Source: Trichobilharzia szidati
Taxonomy: Eukaryota > Platyhelminthes > Trematoda > Strigeidida > Schistosomatidae
Direction: 5' to 3'
DNA length: 64,000 nt
NCBI GenBank assembly: GCA_944472155.2
Contig: OX235272.1
Location: forward strand, 101,128,020-101,192,019
Under the pieces are notes generated by a model that saw only the letters and a program-made list of their open reading frames with translations, searched no databases and was not told the origin of the DNA. Shown piece after piece: positions 1 through 13,078 of the stretch. The first letter of the stretch is position 1; each line of letters begins with the position of its first letter. The translations under genes and the position numbers were made by a program.

Positions 1-339
1 AGATGAACACTGGATAGGGGGAAAATTATGCTGCCGATGGACACAAACTAGACAAGCTATAGTATTAAACTCCAACATCAGTGACTGAATGGTAAAATTC
101 TCTGGCCGATAGCTGCTACCTTGTTGTGGCGGTCGGTTTGCATACCGTGGTGACCCAACAGGCTACACTGACTGGGACTTATGCTCCTCAGGTTCTACCA
201 TTCTAGGAAGGTCATTTAGATGGCAGTTACACTAAAAGTAGTTACTATGGGCTCCAAAATCTAATCAGAAGGAATAGCATATTAACCCATATCGGACACT
301 GGCAACCACGGGAACGTAGCGCCTGACGCTGGTCCGCTG

Positions 340-740
340 CTGTTATAACTTCAGTGAACTGAAATAACCCAGTCGCCAATTTGTTATAACTGATACTGAA
401 CTGAATGAGAACCGTAGACATTTTGTTCTGTCTGCGCCTGCCTAATATGCCTATCTGCCTGTCGTACCTTCCGATTCACTGAGCCACGTAAATATCAAAA
501 GATAAAGGCTGGCCTGTGACTATATTGTAATCACAACAGCTACAACAACGAGGTAAACAACACACGGTATTTTCTTTACAACAATAAAGTCGGCCTAACA
601 GCCATGAGAAATGACTGATCGCATAATTAGTGATAAAATGCGTGAGAGATGATGATATACTACTTTATGTGAGATCCTATCAGCTGCCTTGAGGATGAGA
701 CATTAAGTCAAAGGCTCGCACGTAGTCCCTTCAGGCAACC
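340..740. repeat. Dispersed repeat R1, copy 1
   Basis: This stretch shares clear blocks with 60150-60640, including an identical core of about 24 bases around 471-494 (taccttccgattcactgagc followed by cacg), then a shared 'aaaggctggcct' block and a shared 'gagaaa...gatatacta' block. No coding potential was recognised. The family is not identified. Positions 1-339 and 741-884 show nothing I can name. Confidence 0.6.
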
Positions 741-884
741 ATCTACTTCAGTCTGGGGGCCCAGGTAATATCTCAACCCACGCACTATCAATTAAATAAA
801 ACAAAAAACTATGAGCAAAATTGATCGAACACTCATTCCAATGCTCTCGAACATTAATTTAATTTATTTTTAATTTAAAATAGC

Positions 885-1045
885 TTCATTCCATACAGTG
901 CTTTGGTACAAGTATGGAATTTTCAGCATGTAATATTGGTAGCGCAAATTTAGCAGGCCGACCATTGATATCAGGTGTGAGTCGGCCGGGGATCAAACCC
1001 CAGACCATGTGTATTGTCGGCGAGCGTCCTAACTGCAGTGCTACT
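885..1045 (-). repeat. tRNA-derived SINE, family A (copy 1)
   Basis: Read on the minus strand this is a degraded copy of the repeat at 16515-16700 and 25856-26010. A tRNA-like head contains a polymerase III B-box-like GGTTTGATCCCC segment (near 990) and is followed by a body with the motif AAAATTCCATACTTG. The A-box region is decayed. Tiny open frames across these copies are only repeat translation. Confidence 0.65.
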
Positions 1046-1211
1046 AACACACATTATTAATATTTTAAGTCATGCATTCCATTTTAACCTTATTTTTATG
1101 CACAGACTTTTGCTACCCTTACTGGCTTCACTTACGTTAGTCTCTCGCCATTGTCTGGATTCTCAGCCCATTTGTGCCGTTTTCAGATGTGAGTGATTAG
1201 CCTTCAAAATT

Positions 1212-4080
1212 GTGCTCCCCAGTACGACATCTAACACAGATATCCTGAAACCACGGGTCTTTTTCAAGCTTGCCACCTACAGTGTTCGGTCACTGATGCA
1301 AATCAGACAACAAGAAGGCCTGGGAAGAACCTTGGAAGGCCTCGCTATCGATGTCTACTGCATTTCGAAGACCCGTAGTCAGGATCCCAGTGAATTGCTT
1401 CGAATATTCTCGCCATCTGGAAGTTTGAATAGCACGTACCACCTGATCTTGTCTGGGAACCCTGTGGCGTTTGCGTCCGGCGTAGCTGGTATCGGTGTCG
1501 CACTAAGCGCCAGAGTCAAAGATGCATTACTCGACTGGATCCCCATTAACAGTTGTTTGTGCATTGTGAGGCTGGAAGATTATACGGGAGTAAGAAGCAG
1601 TAGGACAGATAGGCAGTGCCTACATGTTGTCTCTGACTATGCAGTGACGGATTTTAGCCTGGATACAACTGAAGATGAGTTCTACTACCAGCTGAGCGAT
1701 CTCCTGAAACAGGCACGTCGGAGGGATATCGTTTTGCCGGTTGGGGACTAGAATGCACAGGTAAGGCGTCTAGGCTCAGAGGAGAGTCGTCTATGTGTTC
1801 AATGGGGATTATATCGTCGCAGGTCAGATAATAGGGACCGTCTTCTGAAGCTTTGAGCAGATCATAACTTATTTTTAGACAGCATCAACTTTCGGCACAG
1901 TCATCACCGTAGCGCCCTCACTCTGCGAATCAAACTTGGACTCAGATTGATCACATTGCTATCAGTTTCCGGTGACGAGGATGCATACAGGACTACCACT
2001 CCTTCTGGAGAACATGCCTGGACTCCATTCATGCCTTAGTGTGTGCCAGGTTCGTCTTCAGATTTGGTGGGGTTCATCTAAATGTTGATGTGAGCAAACT
2101 GGTAGCACCTGCTACTCCTTTGAAATACCAGACTGAGTTACAATCAACGCTTGCTAGCAACCTCTTAAGTAGTATAGATGAACATTGCTTTCATCTGCAA
2201 GGTGTTATGTAAATAGCTAGTGTAGCCACTTGCGGCGCTAAATACCACTGGGTTTCTGAGAGTTCGTTGCAACTCCTGGATGAACGCCATTCCATTCCGG
2301 TTAGCAACGCATACAACAATGTGCGAAAGGCGTTTATGCGCAAGATTGAACAGTGTTTATGTAAGGAACACAGAGTCTGATGGTCAGAACGCATGTGTGA
2401 GATGGAATCAGTAGCTACATCTGGCAATAACAGGAAGCCGTTCCAGCTTATCTGAGCCACTGGTAGCAAGGAACGAGGTATCGGCGAGATAGTCGGTGAG
2501 GCAAATGGTACGCCAATTACCAGCCTGTAACTCTGGGCAGATCAATTTGAGAAGCAGTTTAACTGGCCAACAGCACGAGCGTCCACCGTCATCAGCTACA
2601 GTGCTCCTTGGTCGATCAATACAGACCCTCTAACAGAAGCGAAGATCCGGAATAAAACTCCAAGTGTCGAAGCGCCATAGGGCACCCGACGATCTTCTCG
2701 TTATGCCTTTCACTGAACTGTTTAGGAAAGTATGGGAAAGCGAAAATGCTCAAAGTGGAATAAAGTCATCATCATCCCCATCTTCACAAAGGGTAGGCAT
2801 AACAATTAAGACAATGATGAGGGTATCAGTTTACTACCAGTGGCGTCTAAAATACTAGCTGCTGCCTTGCTTCATGGGTTGTCCAAAACAAGTGAGGAGT
2901 CGATTCGCGAAGAGCAGGCTGAGTTTCGTCCATGCCATGGATGCATTGATCATGTGTGCACCCTTCATCAGTTGTTGGATAACGGCCACACGTATTGCAG
3001 ACCAACAATCGCTGCGTTTCTTGATATTGTGACTGTCTTTGATTTGTTGGATAGAACAGTTCTCTGAATATATCTGTTAGAGAGCGGTGTATCTGTGACG
3101 TTTGCTAACATCCTGAAAGCCATATACATGAACACCTCAGGTAAAGTGAGGGCATACAATCAGCTTTCTTCACTGTCCCCAATCAGTAGTGGAGTTAGAA
3201 AGGGTTACCCTTATTTCTCCTTAACTTTTCTATCGAAGACATTCTGGAGCCAACTCTGAAGGATGTGCATGATAGTGGTATAGATCTCCTTCCTGGAGAA
3301 AGACTTTTCGATCTCGAGTATGCAAACGATATCGTCGTACTGTGCAATAGCATGAAGGCCGCCCAAATGGCACTTAATCAGTGGGCGATCAATATCTATA
3401 AGTATGGTATGTGCTTTTCGCCGACTAAGTGCAAAGTACTGTTACAAGATTGGCAGGAGCCTGTACTCTTCCAAGTGAATCGCTTAAATTCGTCAATAAG
3501 TTCGTGCGAGTGCTGACGGAGGCGTGACGGATGAGATTTCCAACCGTATCATAAAAACTAGGATAGTATACGTTAACTTGAGCTACCTCTGGCGCTGTCC
3601 CGACATGAGTCTGGCTGTCAAAGGTCGGCTTTACAATGCTTCGGTGAGTGCTGTCTTACTTTACGGCTGTAGAACCTGGCCTCTCCGAGCTGAGGAAATG
3701 CAGCAACTCTGTGTATTCGATCATCACTGTATCTGCGGAATTACTTGCATTTGATGGCTTTATAGTATGAGTAATTCTGATGTCTGGCAGTGTGTGTTTG
3801 GACACAATGGACATCACCACTCCTTGAGTGTCGTCATCTGGAAACACCGGCTTCAGTGGTTTCGACATGTGTTACGAATGCCATCCCAGAGGCTTCCGTA
3901 CAGGTCTCTATTCGCTAGCTCTGCGACAGGATAGAAAAGGCGGAGAGGTGGTCATCCCACAACGCCATTTCGGGGGGGGGGACTTGAGAGATAGCTCAAA
4001 TCGGTGGCTCGAAACGTTATCGAATATGGCCAAGAGTCGCAATCAATGGTGCACATACTGCTCCCTTTGCGGATGAAGTC
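1212..4080 (+). pseudogene. RTE-clade (SR2-like) non-LTR retrotransposon, decayed
   Basis: An AP-type endonuclease domain (1212-about 2040) is followed by reverse transcriptase pieces (2664-3760) and a C-terminal region (3770-4076). The endonuclease starts with an 'ATYSVRSLMQIRQQ'-type segment and has 'LLDWIPINS' near 1527-1553. Two catalytic positions are broken: the usual SETR box reads SKTR (Glu to Lys, near 1365), and the usual GDFN box is GD-stop-N at 1747-1755. RT remnants include 'FLDIVTVFDLLDR' (box A, near 3025) and 'YANDIVVL' (box C, where YADD reads YAND, near 3320). The C-terminal 'VKGRLYNASVSAVLLYGCRTW' region (20 residues of it seen in one frame) is typical of flatworm RTE elements. 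Many frame changes and stops show it is dead. Assignment to RTE is firm; the subfamily is a guess. Confidence 0.85.
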
Positions 4081-4554
4081 CATATTCATTTTCTACCTAT
4101 TTCTTCATATGCCGTTTTCATATTATTACTATTAATATGTGGTGCATCGTTTTGGTACCTATATTGTACTAGATTTAGTATTTTAAACAGAATAAAGCTC
4201 TCATAACAAACCCCGACTGTCATGGGCTCCATCCCGATCTAGCTGTTCTCATACACACTACCGAGAATGCTTAAACTAACATAATGGTTTATTAAATTCT
4301 TAAGCTGGTAGAAAGTACTCTGAAGCTATATACCTTCAAATGAAATTTCATACATTTATCCCCCTTAGTAAATTTGAATAAAGCGAGAACAACAGTTTTT
4401 GCTAAATAAAGTGGTACCATCATTTATTTCATTGCCTTGTCATCAGCTGCGTATAGGCCAAAGTCATTATTAAATATATCTACAGAAACAATTTTAACAA
4501 ACTTGCACAGAGTTCATTTTAAACAAAAATCAATCGATCAATTTATGCATACAG

Positions 4555-4612
<58 letters not shown>

Positions 4613-4695
4613 CACTATTCCGAACAATAATGATCATACACAATGGAAACTTTCGGCATTACGTATTCAGATGAAAGAGAAATGAAAATATCTGG
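4081..4695. other. AT-rich non-coding spacer with microsatellite
   Basis: This spacer holds the presumed 3' UTR of the preceding RTE copy, with an AATAAA-like string near 4190, and then unassigned AT-rich DNA. The only distinct feature is the TA microsatellite listed separately. Confidence 0.5.
4559..4609. repeat. (TA)n microsatellite
   Basis: An uninterrupted run of about 25 TA dinucleotides. It is likely polymorphic in length and can extrude a cruciform. Confidence 0.95.
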
Positions 4696-5540
4696 TTACC
4701 AGGGCAAAGAAAGACTGATAACTGTTTCTTTCTGAACGCGCAAATCAGGTTTCGGGCGCTTGATGGAAATGGCTTCAACAAACTTGAGGAGAATTAAACT
4801 CTTTTGCCTATTGATAATTTCGAACGATCTCCCGACGTCTACACCATGACCCTTGTCAAGGAGATGACTGGCGATGGCACTGTCTAAAGTATTTGTTCCC
4901 TTTAGACATAAGCCTTTTGGTACATATGCAGAAAATCGTGGATATGCCCCTCTTTCTGTTTTTCCAATGTAACTGCTCCCGCAGATACATGTAAATTTGT
5001 ATATACAGTGGGAGTTAACATGAGAAGGATATCTATCGATTTTTGATTGCACTAAAGATCAAGTTGTTCGATAGACGGGCCCAAGCTTAGGTGCAGGATA
5101 GGCTCTTGCTAGTGACGTACTCAGTCTTCTGTTGACCATTGCTGCAATGTTTTCACCTTTATAATCAAGTTGAATGTAGATTGGCTTTTTCTCCACTGTG
5201 ATTTGTCTTACATTTGAGACTTCAGATCTTCCATACCTGTTAATGAACCTTTGTGGGTAACCATTGCTCTTGAACATCTTTTCAAGAAACACAAATTCCT
5301 CCTCTAAATTGTTTATAGAGCATATTCTCCTCGCTCTATAGTACAGAGTCTTGACTAGTCCACGTTTAAAGCTATTTGGACAAAAACTATTAAAATGTAA
5401 GTATTGTCCTTCCCAAGTAGGCTTTCGATAAATTGACTTCTGAAGACTACCGTCTTCTAGATGTTGCATGGCAATGTCGAGGAAGTGGAACTTCCCATCA
5501 CTTTCATGTTCTTGCAATTTATTGCTTATAATAATCACGC
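4696..5540 (-). pseudogene. Penelope-like element, 5'-truncated, with GIY-YIG nuclease
   Basis: On the minus strand two open stretches lie in one frame (5538-5059 and 5052-4696), separated by a single TGA at 5059-5061. The upstream part matches the region after the RT core of Penelope-like elements: 'FHFLDIAMQHLEDGS', 'SIYRKPTWEGQYLHF', then an arginine-rich linker and 'NGYPQRFINRY'. The downstream part is a GIY-YIG endonuclease: 'YKFTCICGSSYIGKTER', then 'SAIASHLLDKGHGVDV' and 'KFVEAISIKRPKPDL'. The RT catalytic boxes are missing because the copy stops near 5540. It faces away from the next element of the same class at 6040-7650. Confidence 0.85.
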
Positions 5541-6039
5541 TAAAATTATCACATAAAGATAATCAACAAAATCTATGGATGCAAGTTTTACACTATATTT
5601 TGAATTGATTTACAAAGTGAACTTGAAAGTCCGATGATTATTATAAGACAATTGATCAACAAAATCATCTGACGAATTAAACAGAGTCACAGAACGAAGC
5701 GAAATATACAATTCTAATTCTATGTGCACATTAATTAAGTAGCACTTTTGTGTATAGTAAATTTAGAATATATATTTATTCATAGAAATTGTTTAGCGTA
5801 TAATGAGATTAAATCAAGACGTTGTGAACTCTGCACGCAACGTGATGCTCAATGGAATCAGTTAAAAAAAGACACGTTCCTTCAAAATTCACTCAATTGA
5901 CGTCTATCTGTGATCAAGGACAGTCTTTCAACAATGAAACGCAAGACCATTAGTCTACTTGGGTTTTTTATAGTTTACGTATACTGATGACTTTAAAAAA
6001 AAGATGAATTTGAGAGATAATAACAATATTAGTGTTTTT
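5541..6039. other. AT-rich spacer between two Penelope-like elements
   Basis: No coding potential was recognised. It may include untranslated ends of the two flanking elements, but I could not find a repeat that proves it. Confidence 0.4.
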
Positions 6040-7650
6040 TAAATAATATCGATTTGTAAGGTATGATCAATGCACTTACAGTTCATTAAAGATGCTTCTC
6101 TGGATCCGATTGAAAAGATAGAGAAACAGTTAGCGGAAACATTGAGAAGACTGAAACAAGGCTCCATCTCACAGAGCCAGTACACATCACTTAAACCCAC
6201 CGGAACGTTCACACCAAGACTATATGGCTCGCCTGAAGTGCACAAAAATGGTGTACCGCTACGACCAGTATTAGATATGCTAAATTCACCATACCATCCG
6301 GTAGCCAAATGGTTAGTTGAACTCTTATAGCCCCTTCATACTGAGTTGGTGAAACATAGTGTAAAGGATACTTTTGGATTCGTTGAAAGGATAAGAGATT
6401 TAAATGTTGATAATAAATTCATGATATCATTTGACGTATCTTCTTTATTCACCAATGTACCTCTCATGGAAATAGTGGACTTTATATGCGAAGAACTCAA
6501 AGACGAAACATCGATATTGGCATTCCTATATCTTTTATGAAAGAGCTTCTTTCGAATTGCACAATGAATGTTCACTTTTTATTTAATAAGGAACTTTATA
6601 GACAAATCGACGGTGTGGCAATGGGGTCGCCACTAGGACCCATTCTAGCCGACATTTTCCTTGCGAAACTAGAAAATGGGCCTTTGAAGGATGTTATTAA
6701 TGAACTTGAATTCTATTGTCGTTACATGGATGATACATTTTTGATTATGAAAAATGAGGAGGAGGCAAAGAACATCCTGGAAAAATTTAACGAGGTTCAT
6801 CCTGCAATAAATTTCACTATTGAGAATGAAAAAGATTCTAGTATTTCATTTTTAGACGTCCTTATCACCAGAAAATAGGACGACACAATAAGAAGAAGTG
6901 TTTATAGAAAACCTACATCAACGGGCCAGTACACACATTTTCTCAGCTTTGTGCCATTAAAATACAAACGCAATCTAATAAAGTGTTTGGTCCACAGAGC
7001 AAGAGAGATTTGCTCGGATGAATATCTTGACGAGGAACTTAACAATATTAAACGGTTGCTAAGTGAGAATGGTTATCCTGAAAAGTTTATTGATAAGAAT
7101 CTGAAACCAAAGCAGACGAAGTTACCAACAGTTCCAAAAAAGGCCTTATTCTTACAGATGCAGTTCCTAGGAGACAGCACCAGTGAGATACTAACACCGC
7201 TCCTTAGAAATGAGGTAAAAAGAGCATTCCCTGCTGCTGGATTACGCTGTATCTTTAAAACCACTCCTCTTCTGCGTTCGGGAATAAAAGACAAACTGCC
7301 TAATTTCGCCTCTTCTATGTGTATCTACCAATTTAACTGCTCCTGTGGAGCCAGTTACATAGGCCGTACAATTAGGCGTGTTTCTCGTCGAATTTCCGAA
7401 CATCACCCTGCCTGGTTAAGCAAAGGACAAACAAAATCTATTCGCAGCGCTATTCTGTCTCATCTTGTGGAGACAGATCACAAGATTGACGTTAATCATG
7501 CCTTCAGGGTCATTTACCGCATACCTACGAATCTCAATTTTGCTTTAAAAGAGTTCGACTACTAAATATTGCTGAGGCTGTGGGGATCCATATTAACAAG
7601 CCTAACTTATGCATCCAAAAGAAGTTAGTTGTCATTATCACTACCTTGGC
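6040..7650 (+). pseudogene. Penelope-like element with RT core and GIY-YIG domain, nearly complete but broken
   Basis: The order of motifs is typical of endonuclease-bearing Penelope-like elements. An N-terminal 'PRLYGSPEVHKNGVPLRPV' block (about 6220-6275) is followed by box A 'FDVSSLFTNVP' (6429-6461), 'QIDGVAMGSPLGPILAD' (6605-6655), box C 'YCRYMDDTFL' (6714-6743), 'SFLDVLITRK' (6846-6875), 'VYRKPTSTGQYTHF', and a GIY-YIG nuclease with 'CIYQFNCSCGASYIGRT' (7321-7370). The reading is broken by a TAG at 6328-6330, a frame change near 6510, a TAG at 6876-6878 and a frame change near 7545, after which 'NIAEAVGIHINKPNLCIQKK' continues in another frame to about 7625. Both catalytic Asp pairs are present. 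The N-terminal part of the family's protein is missing or decayed, so the copy is inactive. Confidence 0.9.
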
Positions 7651-7999
7651 CATCCAGGTTTGAATAATCCGGAATTTTTGTGAAGTTTCCCTAATTTTAG
7701 TTGATATTCTATTCGCTATTACATCTTTATTATTGTTATAATTTAAGAATTTGAGAGATGTCAAACAACTATTGTCTACATATCATATTATGTTTATTCC
7801 TTTGGACAAAGACTGAATACGTGATCACGAATAGATGTGCCACAAGAAATAATTTTGACATCAACACAATAAAGACAATGAATAGTCCAGTACATCACGG
7901 ATTCAATCGCTGGCCAATTCCTACACACACACAGAGGATAAAAGAGTTCACACATCAGAGTGGTATGCAGGCGATCAACTCTTATTAGTCAAACTGAAA
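7651..7999. other. No recognised feature
   Basis: AT-rich sequence after the Penelope-like element. Short open frames here show no family motif. Confidence 0.4.
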
Positions 8000-8640
8000 T
8001 TATGTGACAGGGTCATAAGATGTCCAAATTGATTAATCCTTTATGAAGTTACACCAATTTAGATGGTTAGAACATGTGTAATGCATGCCTAGCCATTCAT
8101 CGCCTTCGTCGACGGGCAATGTTAACTGACATAGGATCAGGTTGGAAAAGAGTCAGTGGTGGTCAAACCAAAACATAGCATCAATCAATGAAATCCACAA
8201 CAGTTAGTTTAAGCCAGCCACATTGGGAGGTGTAGACTTCCTGGTCGGGGTCCTCGGGATGATGGGAAACGATGGTGGCTGGAGACAACTGGTAATATGG
8301 CTCAAAATCGTTCTCAATAGCTGGCGCAGATGCATTGACTCTTTGTAACTTATAATACCCAATAAAACTGTATTGTTCTTCGATATTACTATTCTTTTTT
8401 CCTCATATCTCTGTTTATTACCTCTCTTTACTCTATTCTCCTGTTTTGTGTGCTATTGAGATGTGGCAACTTGAACTGGTGTACATCTGTGCAAAGTCCT
8501 GCGTTGAAACCAGTCCGTCTGTCAATCCTTTACAGTTTCCTGAATATGACTAGAAATCGCACTAAACTTTCACCATGCTGTTTCAGAGAACTAAGTAAAA
8601 CAACCTTCAATGGTTGGCCTGATGTGATTAAATAAAGGCT
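8000..8640 (+). pseudogene. 3' end of an RTE-like non-LTR retrotransposon
   Basis: In conceptual translation with frame changes, this segment shows the C-terminal tail common to flatworm RTE elements: 'RWLEHVLRMPSHRLPRR' (about 8055-8110), a 'GWKRVSGGQTKTWH' segment (8141-8180), and 'TGNMAQNRSQW' near 8292-8325. A cleavage-type AATAAA follows at 8362-8367. The segment 8345-8520 resembles, in reverse, 54349-54500 next to the minus-strand copies of the same tail. RT catalytic boxes are absent. Confidence 0.65.
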
Positions 8641-11600
8641 GAACCTCCTTCCAACTTTAGCATGTGTAATTTGCACTGAAACACAACACAGTGCATCAAT
8701 ATTAACTGCTTTATAATAGTTAAACTTTTTTCCAGGTTATAGACCTACTCCAGAGCTAATGTGGAATCACATTTCCGTGTGATCCATACAGAGTTATTTG
8801 TCGCACAGGCCTTTTAAGGATGGACAACACTGTTTCGAATTGAATTACATTCATTATTTAAGAAGATCACGGATAAGTTGTCTTGACTGAGTGCTTCTAA
8901 ATACCACCTCCACTAAGACATCTACCCCGTTACAAGTGACACTGTCGCTTCCCCAAAGTACTTCACTGGGCCTTACGGTATTCGATCAACACTGTTGGCC
9001 GATATGACATGTCTTGAATTTTCAAAAATTCTCTAATCGACACCAGACTTTTTACTACCAATGACTTGAAACAGCAACTAATGATATATGCTCCAATCTT
9101 GTTCAGATGTTGTGAACACCATGCCTGTTTTTTTTTCATAAATGCAATATTCTACAGACTGTGAAGCATACTATCTCCGTGGAGATGTAGTTTATTGGCT
9201 TACGAAATCAACTACCAACCAATCAGCCCAGGTTGTAAATCCATAAAAAACCAGCGCTCGTCAGTGAAAGTGCAGTCCTAAACCGAAAAATGAATTTACT
9301 GACATCAGAGTAGCTTATAAGACCTGCTGATTTTCAACTGATTATCAGAAACTAGTCATAAAACCACCTAGGTTAGACAGTGGATTCAAAAGTAGCATCA
9401 CACAAATCACTTCCCTAGATTTGCTTAAAGTGATGACCATCAAGGCACAGTGGTTTAACGTGTACTCTAGAAAGAGTCGTTTTCCAATAAGTAACCATAC
9501 CATGGGAAGCTGAGAAAAACGTGAGAGGCCAAACCTGAGTTACAAAGGATACCAAGTGGTCCAGTAGGAATAGCTATGTTAGAAGTTAACAAAGCTTAGA
9601 AAGAGATTTTGACTTACGAACACATGCATAAAAAATAGCTACCACTCAACCTGAAAGTAATACATTCTCCTCTGAGCCTAAGCTCTACACCAGTGCACTT
9701 CATTCGCACTTAGCACACAGGCTTCTGAGATATAGTAGTGCGCATAAATAACCAAGGTTTCAGCACTCCTGTCAAACTTGCTTCTTGCCTGATTTGCTAA
9801 AAGATGTGCACTTAGTAGGTAAAAATAGGGTGCTAGGAGCCATTTTGGACGACAGACTTCTGAGGGTGACCTTTAATCACCGACTTCGTACCGTACAAAC
9901 TACGATACAAATCAATGAAGAGCGGATATATAGAGTACAATTTTAAAACCAATCGCAGTAGTTTTACTCAACAACCACTTGCCATTCCACGAGACTGGCA
10001 ACAATTCACACTTATTATACGAAGTATAATGACACAACCTGGCTGCCTAAATCTAGTAAGGTGGAGTGGGATTTAAACCCATGACCCACCAGTTGGAAGT
10101 TGAGTGCCCAGACAAATAAGCTGCAGCCCCACACTTAAAAACAAATGCATACATGATAGCAAAAGGTCAAGACAATACATACGGCAATAGGCAAGGATTA
10201 GGTGAATGAGTATAAGGATCCATAATGCATTTCCCAGGATAAAATAAAACTATCATGTCAGAGCTGGGGTACCGCACGGATACTCAAACCGAAACACACC
10301 TATCTTCAAAACCACCACCCAAGACTTCATTTGAAGTATGATCAAAATGGTAGAAGAGTGAAAAAGGCCACATACTTACAATTTTCAGCGACACAAATAG
10401 GTTTAGAGATCATTCTTTTAACAGACTGAAATCAGAGCTTACGAACTGCTGCCACAGGTTGCGCGTACTAGGCACCGAGCATCTCCTATCCATCATCAGT
10501 GAATCAACTGAAGACATATATATTAAAACTGAGTGGCTGATGAAAATGCCACTAGAACAAGTAATAGATTGTTTAAATTTACTGGCGTTTGTAGTTAATT
10601 CTTCACTAAGATCTTAGACTTCAAGTCAAATATGCAATGTTGACATTACCTAGATTGTTACTATCGATTTCCGTTGCTTTGCCGATATCAATTAGGAAAT
10701 CAAAATAACTCTACTTGGTGACTTCATATGTTTACTATAGCACGAACACCTTTTACCAACCTAGCTCGGTTCAGGGTAAAACATTCAGAGGATACGCTTA
10801 CTGCAGCTACCTAAGGTAAATATAATCTACACACTTGATAAGCTCACCTTTTTTAACTGGGACTGAGTCTTATTTCTCAATTATTTACAACGTGGTATAG
10901 TGACGCAGATTGACCAGAAAGTGGTACATATCTACAGCTATTCAGTCCTGCTACTCTCTAAGACTTAGCTTGCAATTTAAGCCTTATTCAACACCAGTTA
11001 TGTGATTGTTTAATTCGATATTGTATGAAATAAAAGCAAAACTATTGAAGATGTGGAGCGCATCTTGTTCGATAAATATAAATACAAAATATAAACAAAA
11101 ATCCAAACGTTTGTATAAGTTTACACGAAAACAAAGCCAAACTACACAAACTAACTCTTAATTCAATTGACTGATAATTTAAATAATCTTTTACAAAACA
11201 ATTCCAGGAATTGAAACCAAAGTGAATAAATAAACTACTCACTTCATGTACACATTAAAATTCAGATTTATGCAGATAAAAGATTATACAACACTATCCT
11301 ACAACGGTATTATTCACCATCAACAACAAAGTGTAACTCGATAATCTTAGGATGTAAAATTATTGATTGATAAGGGCAAAATAATGTGGATTTTTGAAAA
11401 TCATTGGCAATAAAAAACAAAAACACTTTTCTGTTGAACATATGGAACACGTTTGTAAGATAAAATTTGTGAGAAGTTAATAACCGCAACCAAACCCATC
11501 AAAAGATTACAGAATAAGTATTCGGCAATAAAACTATCTGTTATTGTAAGCAAAAACAAATTCTGACTTCCTAGTAAAAACAGAAAATTGTTAACTTGTA

Positions 11601-12290
11601 CTCGCAGCATTGTTAAGCTTGTAGAGTGGTTTCATTTAATCACTGTACTTCAACAGTGTCAAGGCCATAGATCCTGAATAATAACTATTTCCACACGACA
11701 AAAAAAATCAGATTGCAAAACCGATGATGAGTGAATTCATGTTTCACTACTGAATGCTGTGAACCTATTCCTCAAATCGATTTCAAGTCCAGGTTTCTCC
11801 CGTGCACTATCCCTGAAAGGAATTTAAATAGAAATCATAAATTATGTATGTAATTATAATAATAAGAATTCACTTTATTCCGAAAACCGTAATAATAATA
11901 CAGGATGGATTTCTCAGCATTTGTCACAATTTCGCATCTGATTTACTCAAAATATAAATAAAATTAAATAATATAACAAAATTAACCAGACGAATTTGTC
12001 CACATTTACGATATAAAGTCAAAAATACATGTAGTACAAATTGAGAATAATAATAATAACAGTGAGTTTGTTTCAAACATTACTGGGGATTCAGTTTGGA
12101 AATCTTAGTATATTATAGATTATTGGATCTAATGTTCTGCTGATATAGTATGGTGAGGGGAAATACAAAATTAAAAGTTATAACACAGCTTAAATGATGT
12201 TCACACTTAAGAAAAAATAAACAAAGAACAAAAAACTTAAAGGATTATAAATACAAGAAGTACAATAACAATAAAGGTTGATGTTGTAAA
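8641..12290. other. Long AT-rich region without a recognised gene
   Basis: I found no supported exon or known repeat core. A weak tRNA-like segment at about 10060-10130 (minus strand, with a GGGTTTAAATCCC box) may be an old SINE head. The tract 11800-12290 is A/T rich and may include the 3' untranslated end of the CR1-like fragment that follows on the minus strand. Confidence 0.4.
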
Positions 12291-12305
12291 GGTGGAGGAA
12301 ATGGT

Positions 12306-12990
12306 TTACTTATTAGTGCAAAGAAGGTTATTTAGTTCATGCCTAACACTATTTTTATCACATAAAGTACGTGCCGCCGAATATGGTAAAGTGGAATTTT
12401 CATACTTAGACGTACGTGCATAGTCTTCTGAAAAGACTTTTTGTTTTACCTGAGGAGACACAAGGTTGGAGCTGCATGTAAGGTGGATGCTCACAGTCTG
12501 ATAAGATTCCTTTAACAAATTTGTTGCATGAAATCAAGTGTCTATCAGTAACAAGGTTAACGATATGGCCCAATGGGATACCACTCGCCTTACTGACAAT
12601 CCTCAGAGTTCTACGAAGTATGACATAGTCTTTTTTAAGCAATCCAGCAAAGAATAAGAGTGAACAGTAAAGAAGAATAGGCAAGATATACGAGTTGACA
12701 AACTGTAAGAGGAGGAGTTGAGTTATGCCTGAGTGCCTTAACTTCTTAATGTAAGTCAGACGAAATATGCTTTTGGAAATCGCTAAGACATGGGAAGACC
12801 AGAATAGGTCAGAAGAAAGAATTAATCCAAGATACTCAACTTCAGACTTGATTTCTATATCAGTATCATTAATTTTCCAACTGCCATACGAATTAACAGC
12901 TTCATTTAACTTTCTTTTATATCGGAAACTGAAATTAACAGTCTGGTTAAACTATGAACTGAATTCTAACATGAAACGTTTTTTGGCATC
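12306..12990 (-). pseudogene. CR1-like non-LTR retrotransposon, 3' fragment
   Basis: The minus-strand translation gives the end of an RT and thumb region: 'EIKSEVEYLGLILSSDL', 'WSSHVLAISKSIFRLTYIKK', 'LQFVNSYILPILLYCS', then 'LKKDYVILRRTLRIVSKASG', and ends at a stop at 12306-12308 after 'RLCTYV'. The same 'IKSEIKYLGLILSSDL' sequence occurs in the copy at 51716-53430, so the two belong to one family. The copy is 5' truncated, as is usual for these elements. There is at least one frame change between the upstream part and the part that opens near 12684. Confidence 0.8.
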
Positions 12991-13078
12991 ATTATTACTT
13001 AGCAAACACCACAGAGTAACACAATATCGTCTTAAACTTAACAGTATGTCTCGTTTACGACTTGAGGATAACTGAATT

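Noticed and set aside
4430..4470. Hammerhead ribozyme core (minus-strand CTGATGA ... GAAA)
   Set aside because: The segment between the two boxes cannot form stem II, and other CTGATGA occurrences in the window also lack a partner.
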